Source of the DNA: Piscicola geometra
Taxonomy: Eukaryota; Annelida; Clitellata; Hirudinida; Piscicolidae
Reading direction: 5' to 3'
NCBI GenBank assembly: GCA_943735955.1
Contig: OX030955.1
Span: 5,587,269 to 5,651,268 of the forward strand
DNA: 64,000 nucleotides
The position numbers and the translations under genes were made by a program. The notes beneath the pieces are model-generated. The model searched no databases, was not told the origin of the DNA, and was given only the letters and a program-made list of their open reading frames with translations. Of this stretch, positions 37,228 through 64,000 are shown piece by piece; the stretch's first letter is position 1, and every line of letters begins with the position of its first letter.

Positions 37228-39497
37228 TATCTTTTATTTTTCAAGTCTTATCTTTTAGTTGATAATTAAGACCACTTTGAGAATAGACCAAACAGTACTT
37301 TTTTCTTTTTTGACAAATTTTTAAATAATTAAAAAATGTCGAAAGCAACGCTGAATAAATTTTTTCTCAAACTATGTAGCCTCAACCAGAATTGATGCTA
37401 CTCATCCAAGTTGCCATGACTACTTATCGATCTTCATCCACTGTTGCTATTGGCGTAATTAGAGATATATTGAATTCAGCGTGTCTTGTACCTTTAGTGG
37501 TTTTGAATTTAATGTTCTTTAGAGTATAAGCAAAGCTTGGCACCAAACCATTAATGTCTAGTTAAATTATCTTTGACAGATGATGCTTTTAAAAACTCTT
37601 AAAAAACTTTTAAAAACTTTTAAAAAGTGAAAACTCTGGGTTGGCTTGGTCGTTAGGTTTCTTTTATTTCAAGAAGCTAAGACACCTAACTTGCCAAGTG
37701 ATCATCTCTGTCAGATGAAAATTCAAGATGATATTTTTTGAAAGATACATCTCTTGGAAAAAATCGGAAAAAAGATATTAAATTATTTCTATAAAGTGTT
37801 TTTAATTAATATCAATTTTAAATCTTTCTTTGCAATTTAAATTTCTAATAAATAATTTAGTTTACTTTAAAAATACAAAAAGTTCTTTCTATAAATTATA
37901 GTATAAAATTAATAATATTTTTCATTTAGCTTTTTTATACTCTAGTTTTGTCTTTTTCTTGGAAAAATTGTTTTTATGTGTAATACAAATTAAAGTTTCA
38001 ACGTTTAACGGTATTTCCGTTAAATGAGTCACAAATTAACTGTTGACTAATTTATTTTTTTATTAACTGTGAGTACAAACTAGAAGATAAGTTATTTTTT
38101 CGTTTGATTCAGATTTCTTTAGGATAATTGGAAACGGAAAAAGTGATTGTAAGAAAAATATTGGCAATGGAATATTAAAAGTTTCATTAAAAATATTTAT
38201 TTTTGTTTTTAATAGATAGAAAACATTTATATTCTTGGCCGCTTCTCAAAACTAATTTCATACGATTATATCGTTTTTCTTCCAAATATATAATCACTCT
38301 GTAAATTACCCGATGTATAATTGAATAATTAATATAAATTAGAAGGTTCTTTTTTTGGAAAGTCAATCAAAAGGTGTAGTTCATAAATGTTTTTTTAGAT
38401 GTAGGTAGTTATTAAATCACAAGCAAGTGGGATGAGTAATAAGTCCGCGTAAAAGCTAGTCCTGGAACACCTATGATTCAAATCATTATATTATGATATA
38501 TAAAAGTTTACGAAAATGTGTTTTAGTTATAGTTTTACTTTTATTATAGTTATACCAACCTTTTTATTTATTGTTATAACATTATAAAAGTAATTTCAGA
38601 CTGAAATAATATTTCATCTATCATAATAATACCAAAATTGAATCTTCTGTACCAGCTTGGACTAATGAAATATAATTTAGGCCATTACATCATAGAAAGA
38701 ACAATAAGATAAGAGCGAAATTACGCTTAATTATTTCTAGCTAGCGAAATATTAATTTGTCTACATACTTAACTTGGCTCTTTTATTCGTAACCCAGTTG
38801 ATAAATGGATCATCATACTTCTTAGTGACTAAGACTTGGTTCAATTTACTTTTTATCCTCATGAAATAAAAAAAATAAATTTATGGAATTCTTTATCTTA
38901 TATTGAATGATCTTTTTGTGAAACATAAAAACTATTTTGGGAAAAAACGTTTTCATGAAGCAAAAAGCTATAGAACAACAGAAAATACTTCTAGACAATT
39001 AGAGATTTAACATATCTAATGATACTTCTTAATAATGACACTAAGGCAGCAGCTGAATTTCTAAATTAGTAATTTTTTTTTCAATTTGAGATTTTACAAA
39101 AAATAAAAATAACAAGAGATACATTGGTTGAAAGGCATATAAATTACAAAGAATATTCTTAACTTAAACATAAATGCAATTTTTTTTAAATCAAATTATA
39201 GACCTTTTTTAACAATAAAGGCTATCCATAACATTTATAAAATGTTGGGAAACTGACAAAAACGAGTAAAAAGTTAATAAATGGATAATGGCGCAAAAGG
39301 AATGATCAAATGTACAAAAATAGATGTACCATAGAGATGGTACAAAAACGATCGCCTTGTCAACAGAAATTTAAAAAGCTATTTTGGAATCGTATAGCTC
39401 AATTTATATAACAAAATTGAATCTCGACAATTTGGAAAATGTCCATTTCCGTCGTTGAAACACCACAAAAACATTTAAAAGTTAATAATTAAGCATT
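37228..39497. other. AT-rich intergenic DNA between CNG channel and SUEL/CUB gene
   Basis: No exon or recognisable repeat family was found in these 2.3 kb. It should include the CNG channel promoter near 37230 and the 3' UTR of the next gene near 39400-39497. Confidence 0.5.
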
Positions 39498-42878
<3,381 letters not shown>

Positions 42879-45800
42879 TGCAAACAAATATTTATTATCT
42901 TGAAAACTAAAACTAAAAAATAATCATTTGATAATTTCGTTTACTGAATAATGGTTAAACCCCGAATAACAACTCTTAGAATCTAATAGTAAACCCCAAA
43001 CCTTGTATTAATGAAAACAACGATTAAGTTGTTAAAGGATGTATAGATGCATGCATACAGTGTAGGGAACTGATGTAGCTGGCAGCTATCCGTCTTCAGA
43101 GCTGTACTTTTATATACTATGAGAACTTGTAATTGAAAAGCAAATGAACCAAAGTGACTCTAGTGTTTTGAAGAGCTTTGTATTTATAATAAAAAGGTTC
43201 TATTAATGAAATGAAGAGGTTCTATTAATGTTGGTTAAACTAATTAGAAAAAAATTGTATAAAACTGTTTCATATGAATTAAAGCATAGACTTATTCAAA
43301 AATGCGTGGGAAATTGAAGTTATCATTTAATTCACTAATAGGTTTTTATTCTTTTAATTAAAAAGCATTTTTATAGCATCGATTTATCAGATAAGCGAAA
43401 AATTATTAATTTTCATATCAGTCGCTAGTAGGGAATCCGATGATGAGTACCAGTGTTATTTTCGTAACGAAAACGAAAACGACAATTCTGAATAATCGTT
43501 CCACGAAAACGAAAAAAAAAACTAAATTTATTTTCAAAACGAAAACGAAAAAAAAAACTATAATTACTTCAAAAACGAAACTGAAATAAAAACTATAATT
43601 ATTTTCAAAACGAAAATTAAAGAAATTTCAAGGTATGCCATAATATGTAAAGGTATAGTTTATATAAAAAATATATTTCTATGTTATAAACATTATCTTT
43701 AGGCTTTATGAAAGTAGCGCCATTTAGAAAACATTATTTTATTACCGCTTCGCTTTGTCAATTAAATTATCACTTATTTTAATCGTAAATTTGTTATTAT
43801 ATTTCAAATTTTTATTACTCAATAATTTACGTACTCAATTCTTATAATATTTCAATTGACTGTTAATTTTTGAAACTCATTTGTTGTTAATATACAGTTC
43901 TATTTTACTGTTTCATTTTATGATCAATTAATTTTTTTAGATATAAAAAAATTGTTCAAAGTTGTAAATTAATATATTTTCAAAACTAAATTGAAAATAA
44001 AAACTTTATTTATTTTTAAAACTGAAACGAAAATAAAAACTTTAATTATTTTCAAAACGAAAATAAAAACTATAATTAATTACAAAACGAAATTGAAATA
44101 AAAACTATAATTATTTTCTGAAACGAAAATAACATTGATGAGTACTTTTACGATGAACATTTTCCAAACCTTATAAAAATTACAATTGTCTTTATTTTTA
44201 CTCTGTAATGTATTTTAAACATTTTATTAGAGGTTTTACACTTGCAGTACATTTTTTTGAACTTTTTTATATTAGTGTTTCAAACAGTTTTTTAGTTTTG
44301 AAAGAAATATCGAACATTGGTTGGCTGCAACAATAGAAAATAGACGCGTTTTGTTTTTACAAAATATTGGTACTTTCTTTGAAATATTAAGATTTCGATA
44401 AAAGAATTGAAGCAAAGAATCTGCATATCTCCGAGATCTTTAACTAAATATTTTCCTAAACCTTTTTTCAATCTTTAAAATAATTTTTTTGTAAACAGTA
44501 TTCATTTTGCTAAGGAATATTTGAATCATCCGCCTCCCAGCTGGTAATAAAATAGAATAGGAAAAAAATAACTTTGAGCTTGAAAAATGTGGGTTTTGTA
44601 GCAAGATTGGTGTGATGACCAATTTTAATAGGTTGATGTTTTGGACATAAAAAAGTTTGAATAGTTAATTAGAATACAAATAGTTACTTGAAGTATAAAA
44701 ATTATAGAAAAAGAAAGAAAGAAATTAGAGAAAAGTCTAATACGACGAATGCCTTTAGTAAAATCAATGATTAAGGTCGATCTTAATGGAACACTCGTGT
44801 TATTGACTCAGATCTGTCTAATCAATATTCCCTGTGAACAAAAAGAATATTGGCGTGAAAGCATCAGTACGAAAACGTTTTTTTCATTTTTTACAAAAAA
44901 TAAAATATTTTTATCTTTTTTAATGATAATTAAAAAAAGACATTAGATGGGATTTTGAAAATAACTTAACAAATCTTTCATCATTGGTAGTGATGAAAAT
45001 AGGTTTATCTAAAAGTCATAGAAAGAATTCAAAGAGCAAATGAATATGTTTTAAAAAAAGTCTTTTTGACGAAAAGACAAATCTATTGATTTGCGTCTTT
45101 TCCCGGCTAGACATTCGAAGTACACTGAAGCTCTAAAAGCATTCGCATACATTCTCACGGTGTAAAGCAATGCAACTTTAATTCCTTCAGTCTTGAGATA
45201 TTCAAGATTATTAACTGTTTCGTATAAATCATCCAAAAAGTAATTAATGAAACCGATATGGGCTTATTTATTGCCTCGAGCAACAATTTTAAGATTTCAT
45301 AAGTAAAAATCACAGTTTTAGTTTTTAAAATACTTATAAAAAACCTAAATACAGATTTTTATTTCAACTCTATTTTCTATACACCGAAAAATTAATCTAT
45401 AATATATATCATTACATTTTGTACTTTATAACCTTAACCCAAGTATTTGAAGACAATTCAGTGTGGGAAATATTTATTTTAAAATTAATTTTATGAAATG
45501 ATATAAAACGATAAAAACTCTTCGATTGCGCAGTACCACCAAAAAAAGGGCCGCATATTGAAATGGTTTTGGAAATATTTATTTATTTAAAAAATCTAAA
45601 TATAACCCTATATCTAAATTGAAAAATAGAACGCAATTTTTGGATAGACAAAACCGCAAGAATTCCTAGATATTTGAGAGTAAAGTTTCTAGAATTTGTG
45701 CCGTTCTTGAAGAGACAGAATTCTCTAATGGGATGCAATTCTTCGGCGTTTCTTAACACCTATAACTTTATGAATTTTAAGCACGAAATAATTGAATATT

Positions 45801-48800
45801 ACTTTGAATTTTATAAGTATTGAAATAAATAGTCGAAATGCAAGCTATTTTTTAAGATTTAGATTATAAATGATGAGCACGAAAAAACGAATGAAACCGA
45901 AAAAAGTAATGAACTACAACGAAGGTCAAAATGTGCTTTAAAATTATTTTGTTCTTTCAAATTAAGTTATTTTCCTAGAACATTCAGAAAAAACGTCCAA
46001 TAAAACCGACACCAAAATACATCTTTGTATACTATTAAAATCGTTTGAAAATACATGGAATCAATTACAAACCAAAATATATTTTTACAATGCAAACTAC
46101 GATACGTTTGCAGAGATTCAGAAGGAAAAATAAAAAAAGCAAATACACATAAAATTTTAAAAAAAACATACGTGCAAATACTTTTAAAAAAGCTAAAAAA
46201 CAAATAGGAAAACACACTCATATGCACTTATTTGCATACAACTACTTGTCGCAAACTTTTGCTTCAGTCTTTATCGATTCTGGTCACTCGTGGCTTACAC
46301 TGCACCAGCACCCGTGCGCTCATTCCGTTCCGCACACTCTCATACACATCTTTATACATACAAACATAACTTGAAATTTGTCTTTAAATTTATATTTATA
46401 CAGATAAAAAAAATTAAAGCCGTATAGGCTATACTTAGAGGCTTAATAATTCTTTCTGTAGCAATATGATTTTAAGAATTTGTATAGCTCATACAGCTGA
46501 AAAAATAATAATTCTTTTATTTATTTTTACCATTATTCCTATCTCATCAACAGACTAATGAACCAAATAAAAGCCTAATATACTTCCAGTGAAAATTTCC
46601 AAAGCAAACGAGCAAGGATCGAGACAAGACTTCAGAAGACAACCTAACCACCATGGCGCCTAAGGAATGCAAGCACGTGCCACCAAGTGTACAGCTGCCT
46701 CAACGCTGTTTGTTGTGACGTACGCACAGATACGTACACAAGAAAGTAGGTTACTCCAGATTCCAACCAATAAACGACCAGCATGGCAGAATCACGTGCT
46801 AGAAGCCGTTCCAGAAAATCCCTTCCACGCGCCACGAAGGAGGATGCTTCACAACGCTTCCACTGTCTTGCATTGAGTGGCAACTTGAAGGGATACTTTT
46901 TCTGGCCTCAGAGTAAACAAACGATATAGAAAAATAATTTTTAGTGCCACAAATGAAGGAATGATTTTAGCGCGTAGTTGCTTCGTGAAGACTGTATTTA
47001 TCCTTTTATATTTGACGAGGACAACCTCCTTTTAATTGCTTTTCTGAAGATGACCAAATCCATCATGCTTGCTTAATTTAGAATAAATTCTTTGCTTTGA
47101 CTTGCAAAAGATTTATTCATTGTACCATATGCTTAGAACTCAAATTATATTTAGAAGGATGTGAATAATGTCTATTATATTATTAATATATAGCTTGTTT
47201 TGCGTCATTAATCTAGATCTAACCAATAAATTTACATCTTCACACTGCTACGCCTTTATCTATCAAAAAAGGAGAATATTTGTTGTCACGTTTGCTTTAA
47301 TGCTTTGAAAAAGTATAATAAACCTTTGCCTTTCGAGTTCTTTATTTAAAACCATTAAAATGTTATTTTTCTTAAAATACTGATATTAAGTGTTTCATTT
47401 CAAACAATAATTACCGTAAAATACCAAAATTTTTGACATTCTAAATAAATAGTTATATGGTTTTATGTCTGAACATAGAAATATTATTTTAAGAAATTCT
47501 TATTGGCTGCCATAGAAATTTGATTTTTTAATAGAGGTTTAAAAAATGTGTTCTAAAAAAGGGCCATAAAAACTTATTTGTTCAAAAAAATATAGATTTA
47601 TGAGGATTCTGGTTGTTTAAGGTTAAATAATTTTTAGTTAACTTGAACAGATAATTAAAAAAATAGGGAGTTTATCCATTTTATATATTAAAAGTTAGAT
47701 TTTAATATAATAGGGTTTTTATTCCGCTTTTGCGCTCAAATAACATTGTAAAGAAGTTCATGTTGTGTGCATTAAAGGAAAGTTAAAGAAGAGTTTTTAA
47801 TTTCGAATAAGCTACCCCTAAAAGAGAAAAAAATCTTTTTAATACAAAAATAAGGCATAAATAGAAACGGTGCTAGAGTCAAAAGAATACATGAAAAGTT
47901 TTTAGCAGACTTTTTGAAAATTAATCTCTTTACTTGAAAGTTCCAAAATAATATTTTAAAGTAATATATTAGAATATAAATTTATATAAAAGAGAAAAGC
48001 TTCAGGGACTATTAAATTTTTTAAATATTTTAATTAGTTATACGACCAAACGCTGCGTATTTTAAAAAAATGTTTTTGGAATATTTTGAGAATAATGTTC
48101 GCAATTATCAAATATTTATTATTATTATTTAAAAAAAGACTCATAAAAATTTAATCTGTGTGTGTGTGTATGAATATTATTTTAAATATTTATTCGGTTT
48201 TTTATTATTATTCCGATTTATTCCAAAATATATGTTATTATCGCTGAGGAATAGTTTTAAAGATTAAAACTGTATAAAGTTTGTCATTTTTTTTGGGTTG
48301 CTATAACAAATTGATTCTTGTGGAAATGTTCAGATAATCAAAACTAATACAACAACCGTAACAAAGTCATGTGGAATACAGACTGAAATTGGTAATTGAA
48401 TTTTAATCACGTTTTCAATTTTTATTTTCACACAGAATGCAAGTTATATTCTATAAAGTTTGTTCAAAATCGGTTTTGCCGCACCTTGTAGATTTCATCC
48501 CTTATATTTAGGATGTAAATATTTTATTTCTAAGTAGCTTGAGTGTTTTTTATCTTTTTATTTATGTTTGACTCAAGGCTTTAAATAATTAAATGACCTT
48601 ATTTTCAATGATATTTAAACCTATAAACGCATTTTTTGAAAAAATCTTCAACAATTCTAATTTTCATAATCATCATGTGTATTTTTCAACTTTAAGTATA
48701 CTTAAGACATATAAAACATTTAAATATTTACTAATTAAACTAATTCTAAATTTACTCATATTTATAAGGCAATATGGTGCGAGAATTGACAACGTTAAAA

Positions 48801-50621
48801 GTTTTTACTACGTCGGCCTTTTATTTATAATTTCCAAACATTTAGCTTACGCAAAACCTCTCAAGAATAACTTAAATATCGGCTAACTAAACAAAGATTT
48901 CATAAACCCACGAAAAGCAAACAAATTAACGTGGATCAAATAAAAAAGTAAAAAAAACAAAAAGAGAAAGAGAAAAGAGAGCGGAGTGAATAAATGGAAG
49001 CGTTGATGTAATCCGCAAGGTCATGTGATGATCTTGGGCTTCTAGTGCTGAATCTTCAAGATTCGTTTATTCCAATGCATTCTAGGCATCCTTCATTGTA
49101 ATTAGGTTCAATTTAGTGTCGAAATAGGCATAGTTAGAACCAAGGATCATTCGGGAGTATGACTATATACTCTAGTCTTAGGTTTGAGCTTGTCTTATAG
49201 AAGAAACATTATGTTGTTAGATGCTATAAATATGCGAAAGCTTATATTCTCTAATCTTTATATTGTTGTAAAGTATTATTGTGAAGTTATTTAACTAGAC
49301 TCAGAAATTTTAATAACTATAATAGTAGATCTTAATATATATATAAAAAATTGAATGAATTAAAACATGAAACTTGAAACAAGTTTTCTGAAACATTTAA
49401 AAACCATTCTGATCGACTTCTATCCCATTTCCCAAAGTGAGTGTTACAATTATCTATTAAATAATGTTTTTATAACTATCAAAATATCATATTTGAATAT
49501 CGTAAAACACTTTTAAAGATGATGATATATTATTATCAAGCATGTTTCGTCTTTATGAGGTATTTAAGAAATGTGTTTGAATTTAACAACTGAAATAGGT
49601 TAGAAATTGTAAAAGTAACCGAGGCACTAGATAAACACGTGTGAAATTTTTTAGACTAAGAAAATTACTGCAAACAAAATGCCTATTTGAAAGAGCTTGT
49701 AAAGAAATGTTCAATATGTAAAAGAAAAGCAGACTTAGATCATTAATTGCTACTTGGTAAACCAAGAAAGCAGTCGTTCAATCGATAGGGTGAAAAACAA
49801 TAATGATGAACATATTGGTATAGAAAAATAAGAATACCAAATAGATTAAAAAATTTATAGTTGAATTATGAATTAAAGCAGTCATGAACGCAAAAAATAA
49901 ACTAAAAAAAATCTAATTGAATTGAAAATAAAATTATTAAGATGTAGAAAATACAAATACAACTTTTGGAGTTAGACTTAATATTTGTTTCTGTTTTTTC
50001 TACAAATATTTTCTTTCTTTATGTTTTTTTAATATAAACTTTATATATTTTTTTCCATTTTTCATCTTCTGTAATAAAAACAGAAATTAGAAATTTTTTA
50101 TCAAACAATAAACCAGGGCCTCGTAAAAAATGAATAATTTAAAAGTTTATTAGCCTAATTTAGTTTCGAAAATAGTTTGCACCACTTAACGATCCAATAG
50201 GATTCAAAGATTAATTCAACAGCCAATAAAATTTTGTTTGAGCTTCATGAATGAGATAAATGTATTAAACCATAACAAATTTCATAATGGATCATTTCTA
50301 CGGCATATAAATATGCCGGCATTTTCTAGAACGTAGATTAAGTTTTTATAAAATATTTTTTATGTTTTAGTTGCGATAATATTTATTTGGCCTGTGACCG
50401 GTCTTTTGGATTTTACTTAGGTTTCTTAGCGCAACGTCGTTGTAAACACAAGAACTTTCTCCAAAAACGTTCTTAGGTTCTTTTATTTTTAGTATTTCGA
50501 AGTATCTAGATTATACAATAACTTGCAAATCACATTTTATTCATCACTAATAGATTATATTTTTAATTAAAGGTTTGATTTTCACTTCAACCTGGTGAAA
50601 GCATCACATGTTTCTTTCAAA
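42879..50621. other. Long gene-poor AT-rich intergenic region
   Basis: Apart from the MITE at 43451-44137 I see no gene, RNA gene or satellite in these 7.7 kb. Short reading frames here are low-complexity or stop-bounded AT sequence without recognisable motifs. A locally less AT-rich patch at 46250-46900 has no coding features that I trust. The region lies between divergent genes and must contain the promoter of the SUEL/CUB gene (right of 42878) and that of the SLC4 gene (left of 50622). Confidence 0.55.
43443..44145 (+). mobile_element. hAT-type MITE with 8-bp target-site duplication
   Basis: The element spans 43451-44137 (687 bp) between two copies of ATGAGTAC (43443-43450 and 44138-44145), an 8-bp direct repeat as made by hAT transposases. 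Terminal inverted repeats are CAGTGTTATTTTCGT on the left and, read inward, CAATGTTATTTTCGT on the right. Subterminal DNA is full of AACGAAAACG and AACGAAAATAAAAACT units in both flanks. There is no coding capacity, so it depends on an outside transposase. A second copy in the other orientation sits at 1-273. Confidence 0.9.
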
Positions 50622-63664
<13,043 letters not shown>

Positions 63665-63779
63665 GTGATCATCCCCTCCCGTCCATTCAACGCTTCAGCC
63701 TTTTAAATATTAAATAAACTTTAATTTACATATAATGGCATTCTAACGCTAGCTACAACTACCATTAATTCAACTGATC

Positions 63780-64000
63780 ACAGAGCCAACTACACAACCA
63801 TACACACGAGCTAATACAAATACACCCACACATGCAACCAAACACACACAACTACATATAAAACCATACACATACAACCACACATGCAACCACACATACA
63901 ACCACACACATACAACCACACACATACAACCACACACATACAACCACACATGCAACCACACATACAACCACACACACACAAATCACACACATACAAGGCG
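63780..64000 (+). repeat. CACACATACAAC minisatellite at the window end
   Basis: Imperfect units of CACACATACAACCA and CACATGCAACCA lie in the SLC4 intron after the exon ending at 63664 and continue to the window edge. The next exon is not reached. Confidence 0.93.

Noticed and set aside
46644..46883. Overlapping 70-80 codon frames on both strands
   Set aside because: No motif, no splice context; less AT-rich composition alone allows such frames.

Overview
The window is nuclear DNA of an invertebrate animal. Every recognisable gene is a spliced metazoan gene with GT-AG introns (one GC-AG). Background DNA is very AT-rich and full of microsatellites. Troponin I rules out a non-animal source, and its inhibitory segment (FVKPSLKKVSK) is of the protostome type, so a lophotrochozoan or other protostome is my guess; the species cannot be fixed from this sequence. 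Exon models were built by hand from splice sites. For the fully traced genes the summed exon lengths stay in frame from start codon to stop.

Layout. 1-880: a broken non-LTR retrotransposon (-) cut by a hAT-like element. 2460-7312: Pellino E3 ubiquitin ligase (+). 9254-11680: MTAP (-), head-to-head with EMC4 (+, 12367-14530), which carries a degenerate retrotransposon in an intron. 14700-15256: mitochondrial ribosomal protein L55 (-), tail-to-tail with EMC4. 15496-15891: a possible small gene (-). 16194-23573: SCPx/SCP2 (+), 19 exons, ending in a peroxisomal AKL signal. 25398-27718: troponin I (+). 30965-33554: Rab35 (-). 33987-37227: an alpha-type cyclic-nucleotide-gated channel with an odd pore (-). 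39498-42878: a membrane protein with a signal peptide, SUEL lectin domain, CUB-like region, one membrane segment and a His/Tyr-rich tail (-). 42879-50621: gene-poor AT-rich DNA with a complete hAT-type MITE. 50622 to beyond 63664: a Na+-coupled bicarbonate transporter of the SLC4 family (+), 16 exons seen, 3' end outside the window.

The genes are unrelated housekeeping, signalling, muscle and transport genes, not an operon or cluster. The closest links are positional: the divergent MTAP/EMC4 pair and the convergent EMC4/MRPL55 pair.

The most unusual pattern is in the introns. In many of them the DNA right after the donor is a G/T-rich tandem repeat and the DNA right before the acceptor is a C/A-rich, AG-free tandem repeat, always on the sense strand of the host gene. 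This creates intron-end complementarity, tandem donor arrays, AG-free zones of up to 250 nt and, around one SCP2 exon, perfect inverted repeats of the kind that promote exon circularisation.
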